Shown in pieces: positions 8,724 through 17,362 of a DNA stretch of 64,000 nt (the first letter of the stretch is position 1; every line of letters starts with the position of its first letter). Position numbers and translations under genes: made by a program. Source of the stretch: Sphingomonas sp. TZW2008 (GTDB lineage Bacteria; Pseudomonadota; Alphaproteobacteria; Sphingomonadales; Sphingomonadaceae); contig NZ_BDJB01000011.1 in assembly GCF_002117915.1 (NCBI RefSeq), forward strand, positions 62,001 through 126,000, written 5' to 3'. The notes beneath the pieces are model-generated. The model was not told the origin of the DNA. It saw only the letters and a program-made list of their open reading frames with translations, and searched no databases.

Positions 8724-8924
8724 CTAGGAACTTGGTCTACTTTCGTACCGCAACGCGCAGCGCCGCCCGGTCGTTAGGAGCCCGCAGAGACCAGGGAGGC
8801 GCATACTAGCTTCCCTTCGGTGGCGCGTGATCGCACGGGCTGTTCTTTCGTCTGGTCCGGGCGCTGACGGCTCGGGCGGCCGTTGTTCACCTCGTGGTCG
8901 ATCCATACCGGAAAGGCTTCCCCG

Positions 8925-10007
8925 ATGATCAAGGCACCGATCCGCTTCTCCCCCGAACTCGAGCAGCAGCAGCCCGACGAGGCGGACATCGTCCGGCAGC
9001 TATGTGACGCGTTCGACGTCATTCTGGAGAAAACCACCGAGGATTATGGGCGTGCGGTACGATCCGTGCACGCCAAGGCACACGGCGTGATGAAGGGCGA
9101 GTTCATCGTGGCGGCTGACCTGCCGTCCGAGCTTGCCCAGGGTCTCTTCGCCTCACCCGCCCGCTACGCGGCATTGATACGGACCTCGACGAACGCGGGC
9201 GACATTCTTCCGGACACGATCAGTCTGCCGCGCGGGCTGGCAATCAAGGTGCTCGGCGTGACGGGAGAGCGGCTGCCGGGAGCGGAGGGGAGCGCACAGG
9301 ATTTCGTGACCAACAACGGCGAAGTGTTCGTCGCCAAGGACGCGGGGGCCTTTCTGCGTAACGTCAAGATGCTCGCGCGGACGACCGACCGGCTGGAGGG
9401 TACCAAGGAAGTGCTGTCATCGGCGCTGCGCGGCGTTCACAACGCGCTGGAGACGTTCGGCACGTCGAGTCCCACGGTCGATACGCTGGGCGGCGCGCCG
9501 AACGTCGACCCGCTCGGCGAGACCTATCATTCCGTGACGCCGTATCGGTGGGGCGACCATGTCGCAAAATACCGGCTCGTTCCGATCACGGCGGAGCAGA
9601 TCGCACTGAAAGGCCGGATCGTCGATGCCGCGGATCGGCCCGACGCCATCCGCACGGACCTTCGGGCCGAAATGGCGAGGCTCGATGCCGAATGGGCTTT
9701 CGAGGTCCAGCTGTGCCGCGATCTCGAGAAGCAGCCGATTGAGGATCCGACCGTCGCGTGGGACGAGGAGGTGTCGCCGTTCCAGCGCGTCGCCGTTCTG
9801 CGCGTGCCGGCGCAGGACAGCTGGGATCCCGCACAGGTGCACGCGATCGACGAGCAGACGCGCTTCTCGATCTGGACCGGCCTCGCGGCGCACCAACCGC
9901 TCGGCAACATCAATCGCGCGCGCAATGCGACCTACCGCCATTCCGCCGATTATCGTGCCCGCGTGAACCGCTGCCCCTATCATGAGCCCGCCGGCATCGA
10001 TCCTTGA
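8925..10007 (+). CDS. catalase-related haem protein
   Basis: 360 residues from the ATG at 8925, preceded by GAAAGG with 7-base spacing. It is shorter than classical catalases (about 480 or more) and fits the minimal catalase-related group. RSVHAKAHGVMKGEF carries the distal His region, FVTNNGEVF the distal Asn region, and LGNINRARNATYRHSADYR matches the catalase-core end. The classical proximal Tyr motif is not obvious. It may have weak catalase or peroxygenase activity against peroxides. No signal peptide is seen, so it is probably cytoplasmic. Divergent carotenoid genes nearby fit an oxidative-stress theme. Confidence 0.82.
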   Translation: MIKAPIRFSPELEQQQPDEADIVRQLCDAFDVILEKTTEDYGRAVRSVHAKAHGVMKGEFIVAADLPSELAQGLFASPARYAALIRTSTNAGDILPDTISLPRGLAIKVLGVTGERLPGAEGSAQDFVTNNGEVFVAKDAGAFLRNVKMLARTTDRLEGTKEVLSSALRGVHNALETFGTSSPTVDTLGGAPNVDPLGETYHSVTPYRWGDHVAKYRLVPITAEQIALKGRIVDAADRPDAIRTDLRAEMARLDAEWAFEVQLCRDLEKQPIEDPTVAWDEEVSPFQRVAVLRVPAQDSWDPAQVHAIDEQTRFSIWTGLAAHQPLGNINRARNATYRHSADYRARVNRCPYHEPAGIDP

Positions 10008-10050
10008 TCAGGGTACCCGGGCACGCCGGTAGCGGGGCGCGGGATAGCGG

Positions 10051-12360
10051 CTATGCCGACAAACGCGTCATCCCCTGGTGCGCGTCGTCGAGCATGCGCC
10101 TGACATCCCTTTCGAATATCGGCTTGCTGAAATAATATCCCTGGATGTGGCTGCATCCCTGCTCGCGCAGGATGTCGAGTTGATCCGACGTCTCGACACC
10201 TTCGGCGGTCGTCTCCATCCCCAGCGCTTCGGCCAAGGTGGTGATCGACTTGATGATGGCGGTCGCCCCATCGCCGTTGAGCAGATCGATGATGAAGCTG
10301 CGGTCGATCTTGATCTTGTCGAATGGAAAGGCGCGCAGATAGCTCAGCGACGAATAGCCGGTGCCGAAATCGTCGAGTGCTACCCTGACACCCAAAGCGC
10401 GAAGACTGTGAAGCGAGGCGAGGGTCGCCGCCGGATTGTCGATGAACAGGCTTTCGGTGATCTCGAGCTCGAGGCGCTGTGGCGGCAGCCCACTCTCCGA
10501 CAGCGCCTGCAGGATGACGGCCGCGAGACCTGGATTGCGGAACTGCACCGGTGACACGTTGACCGCCACCCGAACGTGCTCGGGCCACGCGCGCGCGACC
10601 CGGCACGCCTCGCGGATCACCCATTCACCGATCGGCACGATCAGTCCGGTGTCCTCCGCCAGGGGGATGAATTCCAGTGGCGGGACGAGGCCGCGCACCG
10701 GATGGTTCCAGCGCAGCAGCGCCTCGAAGGCGGTGACGCGCGCTTCGGACAGGTCGAACAGCGGCTGGAACATCAGCGACAATTGGCCAAGCGCGATCGC
10801 GTCGTGCAGATCGAGCTCCATCTGCCGGCGCTTGCGCGCCTCCGCATCCATTGCGGCCTCGAAGAAGCGATAGCCACCGCGGCCATCATGCTTCGCGCGG
10901 TACAACGCAAGATCGGCGTTCTTCGCCAGCGTTACCGGATCCGAGCCGTCGTCGCCCAGGATGGCTATGCCGACGCTGGTTCCCGGGACGATGCGGTGGC
11001 CGTTGACGATACAGGGTTCGGCGACCATCCGGATCAGCTCATGCGCCAGGCGATCGAAGGTGCGATGATCTTCGGACAGGACGAGGGCGAACTCGTCACC
11101 CCCGAGCCGTGCGACGAAGCCGGAACCGGCAAAGGTGCCAAGGCGCCGCGCGATTTCGCACAGCAAGGCATCGCCGGTCGGGTGGCCTAGCGTATCGTTG
11201 ACAACCTTGAACTGGTCGAGATCGAGGCAGAAGAGCGCCTGGCGCCGACCATTGCCGATGCGGCCGAAGGTAGCCGACAGATGCTCGCGCAGCAGGATGC
11301 GATTGGCGAGGCCGGTGAGACCGTCGTGCAGCGCCATGTGGGTGATCTGCCGCTCGCGCGCGCCGATATCGTCGACCATCTGGTTGAAGCTCACCGCAAG
11401 ATCGCCCAGCTCGTCGTCGGTGGTCACCGCGACCTGGGTATAGTCGCCCTTGGCGACATGCATCGCCGCCGTCTTCAGCACGATGATCGGACGCGTGATA
11501 CGCCGTGCCAAGAGAAAGCTGCCTGCCCCTGCCAGCACGACGCCGATGATGCCGCAGCCGAGCAGCAGCCACAGCATCGGCCGGTAATCGTTCAGTGCTT
11601 TCGTTACACTGTGCTGCAGCAGCAGCATCTGCGGCTCGTCGCGGCGGAACGAGGCGATCGGCGATGCCTGACGAAGGATCCGCTCACCGTGGGCATCGCG
11701 CTCGCTCGTCGCACCACTGCGCTCGGTAGTCGTCAGCGTCGCGGCGGGGACGATGCGCGGCGCGAGATCGATCGGCGAAAGCTTGCCCAGCTGTGCCATC
11801 TCGCGCGCGTCGAGCGCGTTGCCGAAGACGACCCAGCCGAACGTCACAGGCGCCTTCACCGGAGAAGCGGCGGCATTGAAACGCGTTTTGCCGATGCGCA
11901 GCACGCCGCGCGCGCGGCCGTCCTGCAGCGCGCTCAGCAACTCGTCGGTATCGCTGGCCGTCAATTGGCCGCGATAGCCGATCACCGTACCGTCCACGCT
12001 GACGAAGAACGCCTGATCGAGCTGCAATCGGCTGCGGAGCGAATCGAGCGCAGAGCCGATCGTCGGCGCATCATCGGTCGCCACCGCGCTGCGGAAGCCG
12101 AAATCGCCGGCAAGCACCGTGCTCGCGTCGCCCAGCTGGGCGTAGCGCATCGCTGCGACTTGATCGAACACCTTGGCACTGGCTGCCATCTCGCTGCGGA
12201 TCATGTGTTCGGCGTTGCGGCTGATCCCCGTCTTCGCGCCGACGAGGATCAGCGCAACCGCCATGGCGAACAGCAGGCTGTAGAACAGCGTCAGCTTGGT
12301 CGACAACGAACCGCGCGCCACGGCCGTGGCACGCCGCAGCGGTGCGGTGAGGCCGGACAT
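10051..12360 (-). CDS. membrane-bound GGDEF-EAL c-di-GMP protein
   Basis: 769 residues. A membrane helix at about 24-42, a periplasmic sensor region to about 260 with a Cache-like look, a second helix at about 262-286, HAMP at 285-335, GGDEF at 345-500 (RLGGDEF at 418-424) and EAL at 515-760. The cyclase signature is intact, but no RxxD inhibitory site precedes it. The EAL half keeps EALLRW, TES, DDFGTGYSSL and AEGVET, so phosphodiesterase activity is likely. It probably switches c-di-GMP level on a periplasmic cue. It begins 4 bases after the upstream cupredoxin gene ends, so the two form an operon; the cupredoxin may pass the signal. Confidence 0.93.
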   Translation of the reverse strand: MSGLTAPLRRATAVARGSLSTKLTLFYSLLFAMAVALILVGAKTGISRNAEHMIRSEMAASAKVFDQVAAMRYAQLGDASTVLAGDFGFRSAVATDDAPTIGSALDSLRSRLQLDQAFFVSVDGTVIGYRGQLTASDTDELLSALQDGRARGVLRIGKTRFNAAASPVKAPVTFGWVVFGNALDAREMAQLGKLSPIDLAPRIVPAATLTTTERSGATSERDAHGERILRQASPIASFRRDEPQMLLLQHSVTKALNDYRPMLWLLLGCGIIGVVLAGAGSFLLARRITRPIIVLKTAAMHVAKGDYTQVAVTTDDELGDLAVSFNQMVDDIGARERQITHMALHDGLTGLANRILLREHLSATFGRIGNGRRQALFCLDLDQFKVVNDTLGHPTGDALLCEIARRLGTFAGSGFVARLGGDEFALVLSEDHRTFDRLAHELIRMVAEPCIVNGHRIVPGTSVGIAILGDDGSDPVTLAKNADLALYRAKHDGRGGYRFFEAAMDAEARKRRQMELDLHDAIALGQLSLMFQPLFDLSEARVTAFEALLRWNHPVRGLVPPLEFIPLAEDTGLIVPIGEWVIREACRVARAWPEHVRVAVNVSPVQFRNPGLAAVILQALSESGLPPQRLELEITESLFIDNPAATLASLHSLRALGVRVALDDFGTGYSSLSYLRAFPFDKIKIDRSFIIDLLNGDGATAIIKSITTLAEALGMETTAEGVETSDQLDILREQGCSHIQGYYFSKPIFERDVRRMLDDAHQGMTRLSA

Positions 12361-12364
12361 CCGC

Positions 12365-12973
12365 TTACCGGAGAACCACGGTGATGCGCTTGGCGATTTC
12401 GCCCGTCGCCGGCACGTCGAGCGCGAATACCGCTTCGTTCTGCTTGGCCTTCAGACGCGGATGCCAGATCGTCAGTCGTGCCCGCCCGCCCGTCACGTTG
12501 GCGATCCGCGTGGTTCCTTCCGCACCGGTTTTGTCGGCAAACGGGGTGTCGACTACCCGGATGAAACCCGACATCGCATCGTGGATGTTGCAGCCAAGCG
12601 CAACGGTGCCCGGGGTCGTGAAGGTGAAGGAGCGGCTCTGATCCTGACCGAAGAGCTTCAGCTCGAACCGCGCCGGCTTGGAAAAGCTGTAGACGTGATG
12701 GCGCACCTTGTCCTGATTGGGAAAGGCGACCGTCGCGCCGACCGGCACGATCAGCGTGCCCGGATTGAAGGCGATGTTCTTCTGAACCATCGTGCTGGCC
12801 CAGGGAAAGCGGATCGGGCCTGTGGGTACACCTGCGGCCGGATGGAGGGTAACGACCGCATCGGGGACAGGTTGCCCACCGGCGTCGACGACACGGATGG
12901 CGACGGTTCCTGCCTGGACCGTGGCAGGAACGATCAGCAACACGGCGGCGATGGCGGGCGGTACGATCCTCAT
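12365..12973 (-). CDS. periplasmic cupredoxin-like (methylamine utilization-type) protein
   Basis: 202 residues with a Sec signal peptide ending near VQAG. The first half is a beta-rich domain starting TVAIRVVDAGGQPVPDAVVTLHP, like carboxypeptidase-regulatory folds. The second is plastocyanin-like with a full set of type-1 copper ligands: His 92/93 in RHHVY, then Cys128, His131 and Met134 in LGCNIHDAM. Such proteins are often labelled methylamine utilization proteins, but no methylamine dehydrogenase genes are near. Its gene ends 4 bases before the GGDEF-EAL gene, so it may serve as a periplasmic redox or copper sensor for that enzyme. This role is inference. Confidence 0.85.
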   Translation of the reverse strand: MRIVPPAIAAVLLIVPATVQAGTVAIRVVDAGGQPVPDAVVTLHPAAGVPTGPIRFPWASTMVQKNIAFNPGTLIVPVGATVAFPNQDKVRHHVYSFSKPARFELKLFGQDQSRSFTFTTPGTVALGCNIHDAMSGFIRVVDTPFADKTGAEGTTRIANVTGGRARLTIWHPRLKAKQNEAVFALDVPATGEIAKRITVVLR

Positions 12974-13053
12974 ACGGCGTCTATCGCTCTATTGCGTCAA
13001 TCACCCGTTAAAGGCGCGACATCGGATGGTTCGGATTAGCGTGGCTTTTACCA

Positions 13054-13950
13054 ATGTCGGTCAATTGGCGGCACATGCGCTGTCTGGCTCGTTTCGGTTC
13101 ATCTGTAATTTGTGCATTGCTGATCGCGGCGCCCGCCGCCGCGCAGGATATCGGCGCGCCGGGCAAGCTGCTGCTGACCAACGGAATCGGTTCGATCGAA
13201 GGCGCAGCGGGGGGCGGGTTGACGCCCTGGGCGGTGATCGCGGGTAATGCGACGAAAGACGGCTTCGGCGGACAGGCGAGTGCAACGATCGCGGCGCTGC
13301 CCGATTACGATTTCACCAGCCTTTCGGCAGCGATCGGAGGCTGGGATCGCATAGAGGTGAGCTTCGCCCGGCAGGTGTTCGACACCAACCGGGTTGGCGG
13401 CGCGCTGGGGCTCGGCAACGACTTCAAGTTCGATCAGAACGTCTTTGGGGCAAAGCTGCGCTTGGCCGGCGATGTCGTCTATGGCGCGCCATGGATGCCG
13501 GCGATCGCCATCGGGGTGCAGCACAAGGAAAGCCTTGACGACGCTATTGTCCGGGCGGTCGGCGCGAAGAATAGCGCGGGGACCGATTATTATGTGAGCG
13601 CTACCAAGCTTTTCCTAAACTGGTCGCTGCTCGCCAACGCGACCGTTCGGGCGACCAAAGCGAACCAAAACGGCCTCCTTGGCCATGGCGGCGCACTGGG
13701 TGATGCGCATCGGCTTCAGGTCGAAGGCTCGCTTGCCTATCAGCTGTCACGCCGGCTCGTCGTCGGCGCGGAATATCGCAGCAAACCGAACAACCTCGCG
13801 ATAGCGCGCGAGGATGATTGGGCGGACGTCTTCGTGGCATACGGCGTCAATAGGCATGTCACAGCCACGGTTGCCTACGCCGACCTTGGGTCAATCGCGA
13901 CGTTCGAGAAACAGCGCGGCGTGCTGGTGCAGCCGCAGGGCAGCTTTTGA
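13054..13950 (+). CDS. DUF3034 family outer-membrane-type protein
   Basis: 298 residues with a signal peptide ending at AAAQDIG. The mature part opens GKLLLTNGIGSIEGAAGGGLTPWAVI, a pattern I associate with DUF3034, and continues as alternating hydrophobic/polar strands rich in Gly and aromatic residues (DYYVSATKLFLNWSLLANATV). It ends in Phe, which fits a small beta-barrel. It begins a plus-strand pair with the truncated haemoglobin and is divergent from the cupredoxin/GGDEF-EAL operon across an 80-base gap. The start ATG at 13054 precedes MRCLARF, another possible start at 13075. Function unknown. Confidence 0.8.
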   Translation: MSVNWRHMRCLARFGSSVICALLIAAPAAAQDIGAPGKLLLTNGIGSIEGAAGGGLTPWAVIAGNATKDGFGGQASATIAALPDYDFTSLSAAIGGWDRIEVSFARQVFDTNRVGGALGLGNDFKFDQNVFGAKLRLAGDVVYGAPWMPAIAIGVQHKESLDDAIVRAVGAKNSAGTDYYVSATKLFLNWSLLANATVRATKANQNGLLGHGGALGDAHRLQVEGSLAYQLSRRLVVGAEYRSKPNNLAIAREDDWADVFVAYGVNRHVTATVAYADLGSIATFEKQRGVLVQPQGSF

Positions 13951-13976
13951 CCTCTTCTTTGCCTTAGGATTGCTTG

Positions 13977-14465
13977 ATGTTGATTGCCGCCATCCTTCTT
14001 GCCGTCGCCGCTACCCCCGAAAACACCGCCATGCAGCACGTGCCCGGCGAACAAGCGGTCGATCCCTACGAGATCAATCCATCGAACGCCGGTGCCGCGC
14101 CGTTCGCCGGTGAAGCGATGGCACGTGCCTTTCACGGGCAGGAAGGAATACGCCGGATCGTCGAGCGTTTCGTCGCGAGCAATTTCGCCGATCCCCGCAT
14201 CGGAGAGATCTTCGCCAATCAGGATCAGGTGCGCCTGAAGCGTACGTTGTTCGAGCAATTCTGCTACATCCTCAACGCCGGCTGCTCGTACACGGGACGC
14301 GATATGAAGGCCGCGCACAAGAACATGGGTGTCCAACAGGGCGACATGAACCGCCTTGTCGAGAACCTCCAGGCGGCGATGCGCGCTGAGGGAGTAGGTT
14401 TTGCCGCCCAGAACCGGTTCCTGGCGAAACTGGCGCCAATGCGCCGCGATGTGGTCGAGCGTTGA
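13977..14465 (+). CDS. group 1 truncated haemoglobin, probably exported
   Basis: 162 residues from the ATG at 13977; a TTG one codon upstream is also possible. The globin core spans about 45-155. The proximal His is residue 114 in MKAAHKNMGV, preceded by CSYTGRDM, matching the group 1 pattern although the usual GGP turn reads AGC. The N-terminus MLIAAILLAVAAT is a short hydrophobic signal, so the protein may act in the periplasm, which is unusual for trHb. It follows the DUF3034 gene by 26 bases. Binding of O2 or NO is expected for the family; a sensing role beside the divergent c-di-GMP enzyme is inferred. Confidence 0.87.
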   Translation: MLIAAILLAVAATPENTAMQHVPGEQAVDPYEINPSNAGAAPFAGEAMARAFHGQEGIRRIVERFVASNFADPRIGEIFANQDQVRLKRTLFEQFCYILNAGCSYTGRDMKAAHKNMGVQQGDMNRLVENLQAAMRAEGVGFAAQNRFLAKLAPMRRDVVER

Positions 14466-14790
14466 GACGCGGCCGCCCGCCATCGGTTGGTTCGGGCGGG
14501 AATGATTCCTATCGAAACGGTGCGCCGCCGAACACGGCGCGAAACTCTGGCAGGCACGCGCGGAAGCTGCACGCCCGACAACGAACACGACATCACGCGT
14601 TAAGCGCAGCGCCGCTAGTGCGTCGGCTGCGGCTTGCGTATCACGGCCGCTCGTAGGGGAAGCAGGACGGGGAAGTACATCACTCCTCCGTCCTGCTTCA
14701 TCGGCAGCAGGCGGATCGGGCGCTCGCCGGCTAAAGGGTCGGTTCGCCGGACTGGGAAGGCGCCTGCGCAGGCCGACGATCTTTGGCCGA
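14466..14790. other. intergenic region with a terminator-like hairpin
   Basis: About 325 bases between the convergent globin and SEDS-like genes. A 7-base-pair hairpin (CCGCCCG at 14473-14479 with CGGGCGG at 14493-14499) follows the globin stop and may end its transcript, although no T run follows. No gene is seen in the rest. Confidence 0.4.
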
Positions 14791-15984
14791 TCAGGCGATG
14801 CCGATGCGCAAATGTCGGTCGCTCAGCTCCTCGCGCCGGACGTCTGGGGTGCGCGATGCCCGACCGGTTGCCACTGTCGCGACTTTAGGCAGACCAACGA
14901 GGCTGAGCACATAGCCGATGATCGCGCTGCCACCGTACCCGACTACGGGTGTCGGATAGTTGCCGAGCGCGGCTGCCAGGATCGTCGCGAGCCAGATCGT
15001 GCCGAATACGGCATAGGTGCCGCGGTCACCGTCGTTCCGCCACCAGCCCAGGATCGCCGGCAACAGCAGCAGCGCGAGCCCGGTCCAGATTGCCAGCCCT
15101 GCGCCGGCGTGCACGGCAAACGAGGAATAGAGGATTTGGTCGACGTAGGGGACGGCGATCAGCGTGTCTGTCTGCGCCAGCGTAGCAACGAACGCGATCG
15201 CGGCGGCGATCAGCCCGGCGACGATGAGGCGGTCGCGTCGGGTGATCGCGAGCACGGCAAGCCCAAGCAGGAGGATGCCGGCCATCGCCCGGTCCGGCTG
15301 CAGGGCGACGGCGAGCGCGGCGAGGGCGACGCCCGCGGTCGCCGACACGGTGCGGGTGCGTGCGAAGACGACCAGCATCACCGGCACAAGGATCGACGTC
15401 GGCTGGATCGTTAGCCCGCCCAGACTGATCCAGCGCGCAGCGCCGTCCGCGCGCGCGCCGAGCAGCGCCGTGGCCAGCAGCGCCGCCCCGATCGCGACGA
15501 TCAGCCCGCCGGCCGCTCGCCGCGCCATCGGTGTCGCATGCCCGAGCAGCGCCAGCATCGTCAGGCCGATCAGCAGTGCGCCGGCGTTGATCGCGAGATA
15601 CCGCGGCGGGGCTCCCGCGATCGTCATGTAGACGAGGCCGAGCGCGACGGCGCCGATGGCGCAGCCGATGCCGACCGCGCGCGGCCGGTGGAGCGCGGCT
15701 TCGAGAATGGTCATGGCGAAGGTATCTCCGACGGGGGTGGCGCCGTCGCCGGTCAGCGAGGCGAGAGAGTGGCGAAGGCGTGCTGCCGCCGCGCGGGGCA
15801 AAAGCCCGCGCGCGCTGTCGAGGGCGAAAAGAAGCGCCTTGGTATCGTCGCCGATGGCCGAGACTTCGCAGCGGATCGCCTGACCCCACGCTCGCTGCGC
15901 AGGCGGCAAGGCCGCGAGCAGCGCGCGGCAGGCGGCATCGGCGAGGCGGCGGCGCAGGCCCGCCGGGGCAGGGCCGATGCTCAC
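14791..15984 (-). CDS. SEDS-like (RodA/FtsW-related) polytopic membrane protein with a soluble N-terminal prefix
   Basis: 397 residues from the GTG at 15984, which overlaps the PadR stop as GTGA; the frame extends upstream through padR but that part is a shadow. Residues 1-100 are soluble and helical (RAWGQAIRCEVSAIGDDTKALL region), like prefixes seen in PadR-coupled membrane proteins. From about 105 there are 9-10 membrane helices. Three SEDS landmarks appear in order: ARWISLGGLTIQP (183-195), ALQPD (227-231) and NYPTPVVGYGGSAI (342-355). VPYVDQILYSSFAVHAGAG (278-296) resembles the extracytoplasmic segment, but the following E/DFIFA-type loop is missing. It is probably a diverged SEDS protein; glycosyltransferase activity is uncertain. 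Confidence 0.7.
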   Translation of the reverse strand: MSIGPAPAGLRRRLADAACRALLAALPPAQRAWGQAIRCEVSAIGDDTKALLFALDSARGLLPRAAAARLRHSLASLTGDGATPVGDTFAMTILEAALHRPRAVGIGCAIGAVALGLVYMTIAGAPPRYLAINAGALLIGLTMLALLGHATPMARRAAGGLIVAIGAALLATALLGARADGAARWISLGGLTIQPTSILVPVMLVVFARTRTVSATAGVALAALAVALQPDRAMAGILLLGLAVLAITRRDRLIVAGLIAAAIAFVATLAQTDTLIAVPYVDQILYSSFAVHAGAGLAIWTGLALLLLPAILGWWRNDGDRGTYAVFGTIWLATILAAALGNYPTPVVGYGGSAIIGYVLSLVGLPKVATVATGRASRTPDVRREELSDRHLRIGIA

Positions 15985-16292
15985 GTCGTCGCCGGGCGAG
16001 GCTGCGCGGCGGCGGTCGCGATTAGATCCGGGGGATTGGCATGGGCGAGCGCCACGCCGCTGGGCGTCAGCCGATAGGCATGGCGCGGCGGGCGCCCGCC
16101 CTCGCTCGCCACTTGCCATTCCGCCTCGAGATACCCTTGCGCCTCGAGGCGGATCAGCAGCGGGTAGAGCGTGCCGGATTTTACGCCCGCCAATTTCGCC
16201 AGTTCGTAGCCGTGCGACCATCGGCCGCTCGCATCGAGCAAGACCGAGAGGATCGTCCGGGCGTGTGCAGAAAGAGCGCGGGCGCGGGGCAT
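15981..16292 (-). CDS. PadR family transcriptional regulator
   Basis: 103 residues, the size of short (PadR-s2) regulators. A winged helix is visible: ILSVLLDASGRWSHGYELAKLAGVKSGTLYPLLIRLEAQGYLEAEW, then GGRPPRHAYRLTPSGVA, the wing region. It has little C-terminal dimerisation extension. It is the first gene of a two-gene operon, overlapping the SEDS-like gene by four bases, a layout in which PadR proteins usually repress their own operon. Upstream DNA is AT-rich (16300-16330) and contains TTGACT on the minus strand at 16322-16327. A matching -10 at standard spacing was not clear. Confidence 0.92.
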   Translation of the reverse strand: MPRARALSAHARTILSVLLDASGRWSHGYELAKLAGVKSGTLYPLLIRLEAQGYLEAEWQVASEGGRPPRHAYRLTPSGVALAHANPPDLIATAAAQPRPATT

Positions 16293-16776
16293 GGGAGTTA
16301 ACTCGACCTATGTAGAATTAAAGTCAACCGTCTTTCAGACAGGCGGTGCGACCAAGCAATGCCACAAGCTGGTCGAGCGTGATCGTACAGGCGGTGACCG
16401 GGCCTATGGCGCACGTGGCGGCAGGAAGAACAAGGCACGTCCCCTGGTCCGGGTTGGCTATTTCCTTCGCCTGCGTGAACCAAGAGCAGGCAAGATAAAC
16501 CTGTGCAGGCGCCTTGATCGGCCACGACGGCAAAATGCGTATCGACCGTGTCAGATCAGGCCGTCGCTCTATCGTGAGGCGCGGTGGCATTCATCCTGCC
16601 GACCTCGTTGCCAGTGAAGGCTCGCTATTTTCGCGCGGCGTCCCTATAAAGGAAGCGCTACAGTCGCAAATTGATGGTATCTGGCGCACTGCGCACCTTT
16701 TTCCTTCTTTCCCTGCCGCCGCGGCACTGGGCGTCCGACCGTCGGCACGCCCGGCCTAAACAGAAGGAAAACAGTC
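16293..16776. other. intergenic region: padR promoter side and csp leader
   Basis: About 480 bases. The left end is the AT-rich upstream region of padR. The right end is the probable leader of the cold-shock gene: TATAAA at 16645-16650 could be a -10 element, giving a leader of about 120 bases, a length in keeping with cold-shock mRNAs. The -35 is weak. The leader has a pyrimidine-rich tract (about 16698-16718). No gene is seen. Confidence 0.4.
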
Positions 16777-16989
16777 TTGGCTCAGATCGGCACCGTCAAA
16801 TTCTTCAACATGGACAAGGGTTTTGGCTTCATCGCGCCCGATAACGGCGGGGCGGACGCTTTCGTCCACATCTCCGCGGTCGAGCGCGCGGGCTTCGCCA
16901 CGCTGCAGCAGAACCAGCGCGTCAGCTACGAACTCGAGAACGACAAGCGCGGGCGGACCAGCGCCGTCTCGCTGGAAGCCGCGGAATAA
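16777..16989 (+). CDS. cold-shock domain protein (CspA family)
   Basis: 70 residues, a single cold-shock domain. RNP1 reads KGFGFI and RNP2 FVHIS; GTVKFFN opens the fold. It binds single-stranded RNA and DNA in the cytoplasm and acts as an RNA chaperone. The start is TTG, supported by AGAAGGAAAA with the core about 9 bases upstream and by the conserved MAQIGTVKFF-type N-terminus; no ATG fits. A perfect 9-base-pair hairpin follows the stop, before a second small gene. Confidence 0.96.
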   Translation: MAQIGTVKFFNMDKGFGFIAPDNGGADAFVHISAVERAGFATLQQNQRVSYELENDKRGRTSAVSLEAAE

Positions 16990-17010
16990 CGGTTGATCGC
17001 ATGGCGTATC

Positions 17011-17035
17011 GGGCCGGCGGATATGTCGCCGGCCC
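17011..17035 (+). terminator. GC-rich hairpin after csp
   Basis: GGGCCGGCG (17011-17019) pairs perfectly with CGCCGGCCC (17027-17035) across a 7-base loop. It lies 21 bases after the csp stop. No T run follows, so it may act as a partial terminator or as a 3'-end stabiliser separating csp from the next small gene. Confidence 0.5.
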
Positions 17036-17055
17036 CAGCTTGAAGAGGATCTTCG

Positions 17056-17262
17056 ATGGCGGATGATGTATCGACCTATCGCGCGCGGGCGACGAGCGAG
17101 CGGGCGAATGCCGCTGCCTCTTCGCTGGCAAACGTTCGCGACCGCTGCGAGCGGTCGGCGATCGCGTGGGACCTGATGGCAGACCGCGCCGAGCGCGTGA
17201 CGACGCAGCGGCTGGAGCGCGAGGCCATCACCGCGCAGCGCGTCAACGGCACGACGGCCTAG
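17056..17262 (+). CDS. small hydrophilic protein of unknown function
   Basis: 68 residues, no signal or membrane segment. Charged and alanine-rich, with an all-helical look (YRARATSERANAAASSLANV, CERSAIAWDLMADRAERVT). GAAGAGGA lies about 6 bases before the ATG. It follows csp in the same direction behind a hairpin, so it may be read through with it. I recognise no domain. The high coding bias and ribosome site make it likely to be real. Confidence 0.7.
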   Translation: MADDVSTYRARATSERANAAASSLANVRDRCERSAIAWDLMADRAERVTTQRLEREAITAQRVNGTTA

Positions 17263-17362
17263 AACGCTCACGCCTCGCGACCGCCAGGCGCCGGCGCACG
17301 ACCGGCGCGGGGCAGCGCGACCGAGCTGACCTCCCGCCCGCGCCGCGTGGCACGGCGAGAGG

